Shown: positions 45,291 through 57,354 of the stretch, one piece after another
How the letters are laid out: the number at the start of each line of letters is the position of its first letter
Position numbering within the stretch: the first letter of the stretch is position 1
Assembly (NCBI GenBank): GCA_961205875.1
Contig: OY540821.1
Location: 8,928,001-8,992,000, forward strand
Direction: 5' to 3'
DNA length: 64,000 nt
DNA from: Sialis fuliginosa
Lineage: Eukaryota > Arthropoda > Insecta > Megaloptera > Sialidae
The notes under the pieces: model-generated
The model's database searches: none
What the model saw: only the letters and a program-made list of their open reading frames with translations
Told to the model about the DNA's origin: nothing
Made by a program: the position numbers and the translations under genes

Positions 45291-46818
45291 AATACGTACA
45301 CAATTATTTCACAAGTATTTGCTAACCATCATATTGTTGAAAAATTTGATAAGATAATATTTGTGAAAGTACATAGGTTTAAAATAAAATTTGTTGGTGA
45401 AGTTTAAAAGAATATAGTTTCAGCTTCAAAATGCTTTTTTTATATTCGAATTTCGAGTTATTAAATTAAGCAAACGTTATTATTTTTTTCTTGATGCCAA
45501 AAAAACTATTTGTTCATAAAATTATATATAATCAATCAAATATTAGGATGTTTTCAGATATTTTGAAAACCCCAAGTGGCGGGCACAAAATCATAGCTTT
45601 TTTTAGAAATATAAATGCACAATTTATATTTTCAATTTAGTTTATACAAATAAATACTTTCCATATGAATACCACATTGTATCTTAAATATATGGCAAAT
45701 ACGGTAGTGTATAGATCAGTGATATCCAAACTTTTTTTATCGCGTATATAATTTATAATATAACACACCTATTCTATACTATATTTTTGTGGTGAAAATG
45801 AGTAAAATGTTTATTTATTTATAATATTTTGAAGGGGAACTTGGCGTACAGTCACCTGCAGAACTCGTCTGGCACCCTAAAGGCTAGAATCGCTTACAAC
45901 AGATTCCAAATTTAAAGACAAACATCATCGGTTATCTTTTTCTATCAAGTTTAATATATTTAAATACACTAAAATTCGGAATATCAAATATTTATTGCCA
46001 CAAAATTTACGTATACAATTTTCAATAGATTACATAATAATTTAATTTCACAAATATATATGAGTACTATAAACGAAGAGTACTTCTTTATCTAGCAAAT
46101 GAATTTCAAAATATCTGTCTTTGTTCGATACATGGAGAAATGATTTAAATATTATAATAATTAAATGGGAGGAGTCTACTAAGTTCGTGATAAACGAAAA
46201 TGAATACAAACTGCAAGACCATTATTGCAGGCGACTGTACCTCCAACTATCACTTTGCGAACACCTTGGGGTACGAGCACCCCACTTTGGAAACCACTGG
46301 CATAGATAATAGGAATATTAACTTGCATAAATACGTGCATTTTTACATATACTAGAATTACAAACAAAAGAACCACATGATTATTTTCTATACGCGTGTG
46401 TCAGTGAGTCACACACACACACACACACCTTAGAGGGGGGGGGGGGTGAGAACTCGGTAGCCTTGTTCTTGTGATATACAAACACACACATACAATTATA
46501 CTTAAAATAAAAATTGCATTTATCGCATAGATACGTCATTCCAATATATGCAGCAGCTGGTGTTGTTGTCGTGCAACATTATGCGCGTGTGGAATTTGGA
46601 TAGATAGATGGAAGGATACTCAAGTTAGTTATGACAGCGACGCCATTTTTAGCCAAATTCAAAAATTAATTTATGTATTATTTTTATCATAAGAAAATTG
46701 AAATTGAAATTGAATGTAATGTTATAATATGAAGTATATTTAATGATATTGATTGTTAAAATTAAAGATGTATTAAAAAAATAAGTTAAAAGAATATATG
46801 AATCCTTAGGTCTTAGAC

Positions 46819-47029
46819 CAGCGGTTCTTAAACTAGGGTCCGCGGATCTCTAGAGGTTCGCTGAACTTTTTCCAGGGGTTCGTGAAACATATTTGCCATA
46901 AATTAAAGTACTTTTACATTTCTATTTACCAATGATTAATTAGCATCTAAAGACCTTCTTTGTTTTTCTGTCAGGAAAAATAATTGTTTAAAAGAGGGTC
47001 TCTAGATCAAATAAGTTTAACAACCGCTG
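46819..47029. mobile_element. hAT-like MITE (CAGCGGTTCTTAAAC ends)
   Basis: 211 bp. The left end CAGCGGTTCTTAAAC is mirrored by AAGTTTAACAACCGCTG. The interior has GGTCCGCGGATCTCTAGAGG. No clear TSD. A fragment with similar ends (CAGTGGTCTTCAAACTG) is near 63190. Confidence 0.7.
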
Positions 47030-48550
47030 TATATAAAAATGTGTATTTTTACTTTTATTTTCTACAACCCATATCCATATTTCCCTGTTATTCCCAGTAT
47101 TATTGAAGTTAAATTACAATAAGTTGAAAGATAAATGGGTTTTTATCGTTCTTAATTTGAATGTTATTATTTTGAACTTGGGCCTTCACTACCGTGATTA
47201 GGTAAAAGCAGTAAGAAGTAAAATGTAAAAAAAAATCTAACAATAAGTTTTTAATACTTTCAGGTTCCACTTAACTGTGAGGGTGATTTAATGCTAGTGT
47301 TTTATTACTGTTATTACATACCCAAAATTATAAATTAAGTTTTGAAAAGAATATTAACTAATTATTGCCTTCTCACTTTAAATAAGCAACCAATTTACGA
47401 AAGGCAGTAAACTAAAAAGGCTTTTATCTCGTTATTACTTTCTTTCTGTAGGAAATTGTTTATAGAATCTAACAGTACCAAAAACACTAATTTTGAAAAA
47501 AATAATATTACTGCCTTTACTTTAAGTGTACTTATGTCTTGCAAAACCAGTTTTATAAATTATACCTATCATTATTTTTCTTTGAGTATGATTCGTGCAT
47601 ATCAGACAGTATAACAAAAGCGACGCGATTATTGAAACAAATTAATTATTGTTATCGTAGAGAGTTGATTTGCCCTTGGACGGATTTAAAATGCAGTGAA
47701 CGTGCTAATGATCAGTGCAGTCTGGAATGTCAATGAAAATGAAAAAAAAAATCTGTTATGAATTTTTTTTGTTTAGAATTATACCGAAACGAATTCATTG
47801 TACCGGAAAATGGTTTGGGTATAATTCATAGATAATAGTATTCCCTATAAATTTTACTTGAAGAATTTTTTTCTATCGTGATTCGTTTCCGGTTTACTGA
47901 TCATTTTAAAAATTATAAAAGCATTAAAAAAAAAAATTACGTATTTTCTATTTAATAAATACACTATCACAAAAAATATCAGTATGAATTAAAGAAAACT
48001 TCTTAGTTGAAAAAAATACGTTAAGACTGACAGCAAAAAAATAACAAAAATATGTGGGAGAAAAGTTAACAGATTTTAAAATAGAACCAACATCTGGAGC
48101 ATGCATTGTGTATTGAGTCCGTAAATATCTGATCAGGTACTGTTGGTACAGTGGTTTTCAATCGGCGTGTAAACATTTTTTTTCTAAAATGAACATAATT
48201 GAAAATATTTATCATTTCTAGGGCAGTACATAAATAAATAAATAAAAAATTCGCGCACGCTACTGAGAAAATATCTTTTTGTTGAAATGCAGCATTAAAA
48301 AATATCAATCAAAATCATTACTTCGGAATATACTTTTTGTTGTTCTCTGGCTGAATAACTGTTTGAGATCCACTGTGTTTGAATATATTTTAGTGTTTCA
48401 AAAGTCTAAACTATTTTGTATATGTGATAGAAAACATCTGACATTAAAATAAGATGATCTATTTTAAAAACAATCACAGATCACGTTGTACAAAATGATT
48501 TAAGTCATAGATGTTTAATAATACATAATACATAGGTACATGTGTTCTAT

Positions 48551-48908
48551 TTAACCCTTTTGACGCGAACACGTGGCGAAACACTTATTTCTAAAAATAT
48601 GCACATTTTCCGATAAAAATAAAAGTGGTCTAATTTTCTTTTCATGATGTCAATTTTGCATGAAATTCCATATTAGAAAGTTGATATTTGTGTGTAGTAT
48701 ATTAAAGATTAATGTTTCAGTAAAACAATTTTTATTTTACATAAATATAAAATTATAAAAAATAGAATATTTTACTGACATTAAAACTTTTTTTTTCTAA
48801 AATAAAAGTCGATTTCTGCGTGCAACGCTGTTTTTTCGCGTCAATTTTTGCATTGAAGGGAAAAAATACAATTTGTTTTTTGTTCGACTTTCGTACCCAA
48901 AGGGTTAA
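48551..48908. mobile_element. TTAA-flanked MITE 1
   Basis: TTAA-CCCTTT at the left and AAAGGG-TTAA at the right. A GACGCGAAC near the left is mirrored imperfectly by TTCGCGTC in the interior. TTAA sites are the piggyBac hallmark, but with a 6-bp TIR the assignment is tentative. Confidence 0.6.
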
Positions 48909-49409
48909 TGTGATACAGAGATAACGTTCAGTAAGTCAAAGCCCTCTATGTTTTATTCAATTGTATACTTTTTTTTTTTGTTTTTTTATACATACACGAA
49001 ATTTACTGTATAATAAAGTATAATAATCATTGAGGTTTTTACATTTTGAAGGCGTCCATATTAGCCTACGAGCGTCCTATAGCCAGAACGATGAAATTTT
49101 AAAATTAATGTATGTTATGTAGGTATTATTATTTTTCAAATTATTTTTGAAATGGTGAGCAATAGAAAAAAAAAATATTAAATAAAAATTGTTCTAATCA
49201 ATTTTTCGATATGGCTAACCATTTTCTGTATGTATGAAAATGTCGTGTGGTGGCCACGTTGGTTGATTTTAAATTAGCAGATTTCAGATTAATTCTGTTA
49301 TAAATTCAAAACTTTAAACTTTAAAGTGTTTACAGCCTTAACTGAAAATAATAGCACAAAATATGGGGAGTCTAAATGCGACGGCGTTTTCAGATCTTAT
49401 ACTGATCTT

Positions 49410-49778
49410 TTAACCCTTTACCTCATACATATTGTACACCGAATGATTACATCTGACAATGTTTCATCGTGCTAAATTCTATTACGTATTCTTTGAATAT
49501 ATATGATGAGGAAGCAATTAAATAAATAAAAAATATATTATAAATTTCACCACACCATTTTCTTACAAAAATTTAAATTTTGAAGATTTTTAACCTCAGA
49601 AAACTTGTAAGAGTATTTTTATTTTTTATTAACAATAATAAAAGATTATCATATTTTGGTTAATATATATTAACTAACCACGTTTCCCTTAAACGGTTAT
49701 ACGTATTTTTGAAACGAAGCGAATTGAAAACTATATATGGAATGCGGTAGGCTACGCCATCGACGAAGAGAGGGTTAA
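49410..49778. mobile_element. TTAA-flanked MITE 2
   Basis: TTAA-CCCTTT at the left and AGAGGG-TTAA at the right, 369 bp, AT-rich, no ORF. It resembles MITE 1 in its ends but not clearly in its interior. Confidence 0.5.
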
Positions 49779-49794
49779 ATTATATTTGCGATCA

Positions 49795-49875
49795 CTACGG
49801 CAGCTACATTTCATACTGGGTGCCGGGATTCGAACTGAGGGCTATTTGTCAAGTCGGGCGTTCCAAAACAGAACA
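49795..49875 (-). repeat. Possible tRNA-derived SINE relic
   Basis: The minus strand reads CAGTTCGAATCCCGGCACCC, which contains a good RNA polymerase III B box. The A box and a full cloverleaf could not be drawn, so this is not called a tRNA gene. Confidence 0.3.
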
Positions 49876-50689
49876 CATAAACAAATTTGATGAATTACAC
49901 TAACTTATTTGTTGTGTACAATACGCGCACATTTTGTGTGTGTGTGTGCGTGATTCATCAGTGCTGTAGTAAGGCAAAAGTGGGAGGGGTTAAAAGTAGA
50001 GTATCGTCTCGATTTCGAATTTTACAAAATGACAGTTTCGTATTTTGGAATTTATGCCATCTAGTCTTTTTTTTGAAAAATCTCAAGAATGACATATGTG
50101 ACGGGAAAATTGAATGGAATGTTTTTTGTGGAGCATTAAATTGTCTATAAGAAATGCCAATACAAGTTTTTTGTAAAATGACCCCTTGGAAGAATTTATC
50201 ATTTCTTATACATCTCTAAAAAAAATAAAAAAGTTAGGTTAGGTTGGTATATTTAAAATTATGTATTGTAAACAAGTATGTTATCTTATAAATTCAATGT
50301 AACATAAATATTATGCCGTCATTTTTATAATTTCTAAAACATACAACCCTGTGGCAAATGTTGTTTTAAAATTAACAGAAAAACAAAAACTATACAACAT
50401 CATCTCCGCGGCCTTCTGAAACACCTGGTGTGTTTAATAATGGGCGCCTAGGTCCGATACACTGTTGATACAGCATATAATTAGAAAATTACGTTGTGTG
50501 AACATTGGCGTATGTGGGCATTCAATTAGAGGAGCCAAAGGATTAAAAGTAGACCTTCATAAACCTTGGGCACTTTTATTTTCACAATAAATTTTTTTTA
50601 AACACTACCTAATCAAATAAAGTATTCAATGTTTACGAAATCTTTTGATGTTTGTTGCATTAAAATCGGTTCAGTAGTTCGTGAAATAT

Positions 50690-51365
50690 CATGTTAAAGG
50701 CAAGCTTTCTGATCGTTTTAGAATGAGACAAAAATAATTGTTCTCCGATTTCAAAATTTTAAATTGATCTTTCCGTTTTAGGTCAAGACGAATACGTTTC
50801 GTTTCGTGTCTGTATGTCTGTGTGTCTGAACCGATATTAATGAAACTTGGTTGGATGGTTGGTTCTGGCTTGAAGATGGTCCCATTTCAAAGTCATCAAA
50901 GTCGTGTGTAAGGGGGAGGGGTGACATCCCAAAATATTTATTTTTCAAGATATCTCAAGAACGACACATATTACATGAAAATTGTTCCGTTTCTGTATGT
51001 CTGTGTGTCTGAACCGATATTAATGAAATTTGGTTGGATGGTTGCGTCTGGCTTGAGGACGGTCCCATTTCAAAATCGTGTGTAAAGGGGAGGGGTGACA
51101 TTCCAAAATATTTATTTTTCAAGAAATCTCAAGAACGACACATTACGTGAAAATTGTATAGATTTAGATTGAAATTGTTAAAAAATTAAAAATATAGGAA
51201 AAAATAATCAGAAATTTTTTTTCGAACTAATATTTTTTTAGTAAAATTGTATAAAAATTAAATGGCAATTTATCTGAACACTATCGATTTTAATTTAAAT
51301 TGTTCCATAATTAACCACTTTTGGCGAATTTAGCACAAGGAAGGACTGTGTATTTATTTGGCAGA
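50690..51365 (+). repeat. Dispersed repeat family C, copy 2
   Basis: Same family as 37908-38400. In this copy a block of about 180 bp starting GTCTGTATGTCTGTGTGTCT (then GAACCGATATTAATG) is duplicated in tandem (first near 50810, again near 50990). Confidence 0.7.
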
Positions 51366-52433
51366 TGTTTTTTTTTGTAGCGAGGCATGCCCTATTATTT
51401 TTTTGTGCAGGCGCCCATATTCGCTAGTGTTTACCACCATTAGACACGGTTTCATAATTTGGCATAGATCCATGTATCTATTAATAATATGTTATGAGTT
51501 TCTGCACTATGAAGTTGTTGATCTATATGTGTGCATATTGTACCTTATGTATACATACATGCATTTAATATGTATGTATCCATGTGATCAGGGACGGAGC
51601 TCTTTTAATTTCAAGGGTAGGGGTTGTTGTAATTGAAAGAACGAATTGAAAAGATCGTATTTTGGGGATGATTGATTAGAAATGAGTTGTCAATCAGGGG
51701 GTGCTGATTTTTTTTCTGAAAAAACCTACACTTTGGGGGTTGAATTCATAAAAAAAGGCAGTCCTAAAATTTCACGTTTCTAGGTCTGTGTGTTGATGAG
51801 CCAGTCACTCAGGACTTCTTTCTTTTTCATATATATACAAATATCTATAAATATGTGTTTTTTGCATAAGCTGTACACTCAGAATTACGTATAAGAAAGT
51901 CCTGTGGTTTTTTAATTTTATTAAGTACTAATTTTCACACATAAATATTTATAAATGTTATGGGACTGTCGTTTAAATTTGGTACCCTGCAGAAAGCATT
52001 TGTTTAGGTTTTAATATATACATAGATCAAATTCTTTATAATAACTAACTTTGTAATCATTCGTTGTTGTAACAGTGAGGGGTTTGGAGGGAGGGGGAGG
52101 TGGTCGTGTAATATTAATAATACCTTGATGTTTTATTATATAAAATACCAAAGAGAATATTTTAATACGTTATTATTTACTGAAAATTGTTTAAATAAGA
52201 ATATACATATGTATAATGTGTACACGTATACGAAAATCGTTTATAAGAAGATCCGATTTAAAATGCGCCCTTGAACTCTTGTGTACATTCTGGTGTACTA
52301 TTAGTGTTGTAGGCGTGTTATTAGGATAACAATTTGTTTGGTGGCGTTTATACGGGTGTAAGAGAGAACAAAATATAACATTAATAAATTACTACTGAAA
52401 AAAACAGAGAAACTGAGGTTTCTAGTCACTTAA

Positions 52434-52557
52434 ACTAAAATTATACACCTTAACCACAATAAAACAATAGGCTCCTGATGAGGACTTCTTGTGAAGTCGA
52501 AACACGTGTCGAGTGACATTGTTTTTTTTGTGGTTAAGGTGTATAATTTTAGTTTAA
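52434..52557 (+). ncRNA. Type-I hammerhead ribozyme motif in a palindromic repeat
   Basis: Self-cleaving RNA motif. The core CTGATGA is at 52475-52481. Stem II is GACTTC (52483-52488) / GAAGTC (52493-52498) with loop TTGT. GAAA is at 52499-52502. A stem III of CAC/GTG (52503-52508) has no loop. TC at 52509-52510 precedes the expected cleavage point before G52511. Stem I pairs CTC with GAG next to the core, then CAAT with ATTG, then a long outer arm (CTAAAATTATACACCTTAACC against its complement near 52532-52552, about 20 bases on each side). One extra G (52482) lies between the core and stem II. Very short palindromic stem III is known from hammerheads of Penelope-like and related retroelements, which act as dimers. 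No reverse transcriptase is nearby. Confidence 0.75.
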
Positions 52558-54072
52558 TTAATAAATTAATTTTTTTTATAATTTGTATACGATTTATAAG
52601 AATTTATCGCGGGTTCGAGTGCGTGCATTTTTAAATTAATGAATATCCAAGCGACTGTCTGCTCCGAAAATCTAGGCACCACATCCCCCCCCCCCCCCCC
52701 CTGTAGTATGTCTATACACAAAGCTGAAAATAAATAAGCGGCATTTTCGTATTGAGTTATACACAGGTAAAAAATTAACTTGAACCCTTTATTTTATTTT
52801 TAATAGCACGCCACTGATTCGTAGTAGGTGTACTATTAAAATAGATAACTGTTTTTGATAGGTACTTATTATTTTATATACGGTGTGTAAAATGAATTTA
52901 AAATTGTATAATAATTATATTTGGATGCGTACAATATTTTATATAACATTTCGGAGACTCGCTTTTAAATATTTTCTTTGTTAGGAGTTAATAGGATTAT
53001 TAGATTACGCTATTACTGTGAAATATTTCTTGAACTTTGGCCTTTTAGGTTCATATTTACAGAGCACGCATATGGTATTTATGTATAATTTATAAAATTA
53101 ATTTTTGTTCCTGGTAATCTGGGCATTGTTTATTTTTAAATTCATTTAATTTTTATTTATTTTATAAATCTTTTCACAGGGTATCGAATTGTCTTATGTG
53201 TAGAAACTAAATTGTTAAAATCGGTATAAAATAGAACTCTTTAAGTAGGCAAATTTAGGTCCTTTTTCGAAAAATTGTACGCTGCTATATGTTTTTTTAA
53301 TAGTTGGAAAATACACTGAAAAAAATTTTGCTGAATACAAATATTTGTGTAGAAGTCAATAATTTCGTATTGAGGCCAAATTAATATTTCTTTGATCAAA
53401 ATAATTTGCTTTAATACGGCCAAGTTCAAAAGTATTTATAAGAATTATGAATTATTCAAATTAATAAATTGATTCGATGCATCAAGTAAATAACAGTTTG
53501 AACCAAGTTTTCCTTTATTTCATTTAAAAAAAAATTTTTTTACCGTTCAACCGAATAATTAAATTTTACAATTTTTAAAATCACGTTTTAGTGATAAAAA
53601 TGACATTGTTTATGAATGATAAGAAAAGTAGGATATTAATGTATATTTTAGAATAATTCCATTTACCTTAGAGTGTCAAAATACTTTGTAAATGAATAAT
53701 AATGTTAGATAGAAATCTATACGTATGTACGAACAGAATTTGTTTCTGTATTTTCTAGGGGAAAGGAGATGTTAAGTAATGATACAGTAGTTTTACGGTC
53801 AACGAGTTTTGGGATTGTACGGCGGGTGGTCAATAGTCTTAATGTCATTAGCGCTCATTGTATTATACAAAGAGAGTTCACGAAAATTGGTTGATTTGAA
53901 AACAATCGAAAATGAACCAATACTGGAATTAATGAAATATTATTTTATTTTTGGAATACATTATTTTTATATTTTTATTTTTCATTTCATACATGAACTA
54001 ATATCAACTTTAAATTTAACAAAAACACGTTCTGCAGAAAACTATTTTCGCTTTTGTTGGAGAGAGAATTAT

Positions 54073-54506
54073 CTATCATATCTGAATATTAATTTATATA
54101 CATTTGACTGTTTTACAGCGTGATTTGATGACAATCGACCAATAGGTGTCAAAATGGTGGACATTTAAACTAATTATTAGTATAATTTATTAATTAATTA
54201 TTATATTGTAATAGCAACTGCTTTACATTGTTTCAAAGACGATTCTTTCTTTTATATCTTTTGTGTCGTAGTACTTATCATTTTGTAATTATTAGCAAGT
54301 GTCCATCACTGCGTGCTCATTACTGGTTTTACCTTTGCTATTACTGGAGAAAAAACATGAACAAAATAAAAGGCTATAATTAAAAAAAAACAATTAATTA
54401 AATTTATTAAATAAAGAGTTAGTTGTTTTATTAGTAACAAGTCCATTAATCCAAAAAAAACCTAAAACTGGCTCTTATAGCGGCCATAACTGGTGCCTTT
54501 ACCTTA
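54073..54506 (-). mobile_element. MITE family TAAGGTA, copy 3 (inverted)
   Basis: Minus-strand copy ending GGTGCCTTTACCT-TA at 54506. It shares GGTGTCAAAATGGTGGACAT (the complement of copies 1, 2 and 4) and GTAAAACAG / CTGTTTTACAGCGTG. The left end is truncated. The reading frame just upstream (53809-54123) partly overlaps it and is not taken as a gene. Confidence 0.75.
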
Positions 54507-54619
54507 TCTAGAAATGAGTTTTGTGTGGGTACATTAGTGCATAACATGATATAGGGATCTTCACACACAAATATTCAAAATCACTGATAATAAATAAATA
54601 AAATCGTGTTTATAATAAA

Positions 54620-55448
54620 CTAGCTGGGCCCACGCGGCTTCGCTCGCGTAGACTACGGAATTATTGTTTAGGATTTTTGAAAAATATAGTTTAATTAATT
54701 AAGTACAAACACGATTAGTTATTATTGTAATAATAATTTATCAATACCTAAATTACCTAACAAAAACGAATCAGAAGAAAAAAGTACAAATAATTTGTGT
54801 TCTGTTTAAATTTAAATGTTAATTATTGAAAACAAAATTAACTCAAACGTCAGCCGAGGGACTCCGAATATCTACCGAACGTAAGCGAATCCAGTCTGAT
54901 GTACATCGCTTCGATGCGGCACGACACCATACATTTAAAATGTTACCTTTATAAATATATTTTAAGATATTTTCTAAACTATACGACCAAATTGGATGCT
55001 GTAAATGGCAAACTATATCTACATTAAGTACTTATGACGATGAAATCATTTATTTCGATAAGGATTAATGTTTTGCAGGTCATAAGTCCATGTAAACAAA
55101 ACCCAAATATTTTATGTTTTTTTTGTAACATAAAAGCAGTTATTGTGGCTTAAATATAAAAGTTAGACATATCGTGTCGCTGACTTAATTGTAGAACTTT
55201 TGATTCTACACAATTCTTTAATACATTATTTTGTTCTATATTGAACGGTTTAGGCAGCGTATTACAAAACAGCGCGCCGACGGCAAAATTTTTTCCGACT
55301 TGATTTACTATTATCGTCACTGCTTTGTTGTTATGTTACCTAACGTAAAAAAATATAGCCTATAACCTGGCCAGAGAACGTACCTATGAATTAAAAAAAA
55401 AAACTCGTAAATCGGATAAGTGGTTCTCGAGTGATAAGGTAACTAACG

Positions 55449-55503
<55 letters not shown>
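54620..55503 (+). mobile_element. Retroposon-like element with GACA microsatellite tail
   Basis: Begins CTAGCTGGGCCCACGCGGCT (then TCGCTCGCGTAG) and ends AAGTGGTTCTCGAGTGATAA followed by the (ACAG)n run. It is a familiar 3'-tail type of insect RTE/SINE elements. No reverse transcriptase frame is visible, so it is a truncated or non-autonomous copy. A related fragment in inverse orientation is at 55960-56060. Confidence 0.6.
55449..55503 (+). repeat. (GACA)n microsatellite
   Basis: About 13-14 perfect GACA units at the 3' end of the retroposon-like element, probably grown from its tail. Confidence 0.95.
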
Positions 55504-55719
55504 GTTGAGCTTTATATATATTAAGGATGAAATATTTACCAACAATTAATTTGTAAATTAGTTCCAACTTCCGGCTGTACTATACGCGCATGCACTTTCA
55601 GGAAGTGATAAAACACAGTGCTGCATTAATTCACAGAGCAAACACATAATAATATAATAAAATTAAAGAAACAAATTAAATGAGCCGCGAATTTCATTTG
55701 TAAATAAACATTACGTCAC

Positions 55720-55790
55720 ACACACACGTAGTACCTTTATGTGTGTGTGTGTGTGAAAGAGAGTGTGTGTGTGTGTGATTTAGAAAGTAC
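55720..55790. repeat. CA/GT dinucleotide microsatellites
   Basis: CACACACAC followed by (TG)n, AAAGAGAG and a second (TG)n, all within about 70 bp. Similar (CA)n is at 46412-46430. Confidence 0.9.
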
Positions 55791-55954
55791 AGGTGCACTG
55801 TACAGTATAACCTCGTTAAAATGAAATTCAATATTAGAAATAGAAAATTGTTAGCAAACAAATTAAGATTGAATTTCTCTATAAATAGAAAAAATAAGAA
55901 TTAGGACATTGAAATTAATTTAAAAAAATAGAAGACATATGAATCCTTAATATA

Positions 55955-56060
55955 TAAAAAGCTCAACGTCTGTCTGTCCGTTAGTGCGTTTATCACTCGA
56001 GAACCACTTATAAATCCCATATAAATTTTATCCGAATCTGACCATGGGTTTCGAAGGGAA
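55955..56060 (-). mobile_element. Inverse fragment of the retroposon tail
   Basis: AAAAAGCTCAACGTCTGTCTG and TTATCACTCGAGAACCACTT match, in reverse complement, the tail at 55420-55520. Together with 54620-55503 it forms an imperfect inverted pair. Confidence 0.6.
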
Positions 56061-56309
56061 AAATAAAAAACTGAAAATTATATCTAATTAAGAAATTTAA
56101 CAGTTTTTGAAGTCAGTGCCAAGCCAAAAACAAGTCAAATTTAATTATTATGTATACCTATTGTTCAGTGTTTTTTTAGTTTTTATTTGACGTTGGTTAT
56201 TTTTTAAATATTTTGTTATTAATTTAATATCTATTTGAATGTAAATAGTAATTCACGTATATCGATAAAGATAGTGTTTAAAAGTTAACTTCAGTAAAAT
56301 CAGTTTTAA

Positions 56310-56674
56310 GTGGCGTAGATAGGGGGGGGGGGGATTAAGGTGATAAATCACTCCCCATGAGTCTACTTCATGAGAAAATTCAAAGACGTTTTTTTAAACT
56401 CTCCTAGTATGAACAAAATAATAGAAGTAAATAGGAAAAAATTGGGTAAATTAAGAGTAAAAAAAGGTCTTCAGTTATTTTTCAATTGAATGATCTTTTT
56501 TTTAGCAATAAGAAGTAGACTAACTTATATGATAAAAAAAGACTTTCAATTCAAAATTATAACAATAATTTTAAAGGCCCCTCAGCCAGCACTTGCCCCG
56601 AGGCCTCCGAGCTTCTAGTTGCGGTTCTGGTCATATCCCCCCCCCCCATAGCAAAAAGCTATCTACGCCACTGT
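56310..56674. mobile_element. hAT-type MITE, CAGTGGCGTAGATAG family, copy 1
   Basis: Left AGTGGCGTAGATAGGGGG and right CTATCTACGCCACTG. The internal TCACTCCCCATGAGT and AAAAAAGGTCTTCAGTTATT are shared with 61764-62132. No clear TSD; the left terminal C is lost. Confidence 0.8.
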
Positions 56675-56874
56675 TCGAAATTCGAATGAACAGAGGTGTA
56701 CTGTAATTGTATATGTATATATTTTATGTAACAGCGTACCTACAAAACTACTGACCGTTACAATTGTTACTGGCATATACACATCGGGGTTGTACATTAT
56801 GTCATAAATAAGAATAATGCAATATTTAAACTATTTTAATTAAGCTGAAAGTGTTACGAAAAAAAAACAGTATA

Positions 56875-57354
56875 AGGTAATGGCACCAGTTATGGCCGCT
56901 ATAAGAGCAAGTTATCGTGTTTTTTCGATTAATGGGCTTGTTTTTGTAATTCTCATCAACTCATGTTACTAATAAAACAACTAGTTACCAAAGTCCGCAA
57001 ATATAGTTTGTTTTTTAAATTATAGCCTAGCACGCAGTAATGGACACTTGCTAATGATTACAAAATGATAAGAACTACGACACAAAAGAATCGTCAAATG
57101 TGAAACAATATAAAGCAGTTGCTATGATAATATAATAATTAATAAATAAATTATAGTAATCATTAGTTTAAATGTCCACCATTTTGACACCTATTGACCG
57201 ATTGTCATCAAATCACGCTGTAAGACAGTTAAATGTATATAGTTTAATATTCAGAATTGGTAGTAATCAAATATCAACAGATATTTATAATTCAGTACAT
57301 TTAATTAAAAATTTGCCATTACTGGGGTATTTGCCAAGACTGGTGCCAGTACCT
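56875..57354 (+). mobile_element. MITE family TAAGGTA, copy 4 (complete)
   Basis: 480 bp between TA dinucleotides. The left end is AGGTAATGGCACCAGT. The right end is ACTGGTGCCAGTACCT, an inverted repeat with one mismatch. This is the best-preserved member and defines the family ends. No ORF; the 62-codon frame at the right end is a by-product. Confidence 0.85.

Noticed and set aside
45216..45407. 63-codon frame with Cys/Pro-rich start
   Set aside because: It reads through a GGGGCAA-type MITE terminus. Not a conserved protein.
53809..54123. 104-codon plus-strand frame with hydrophobic stretches
   Set aside because: No ATG at its start, no family similarity, AT-driven hydrophobicity, and its end overlaps a TAAGGTA-family MITE.
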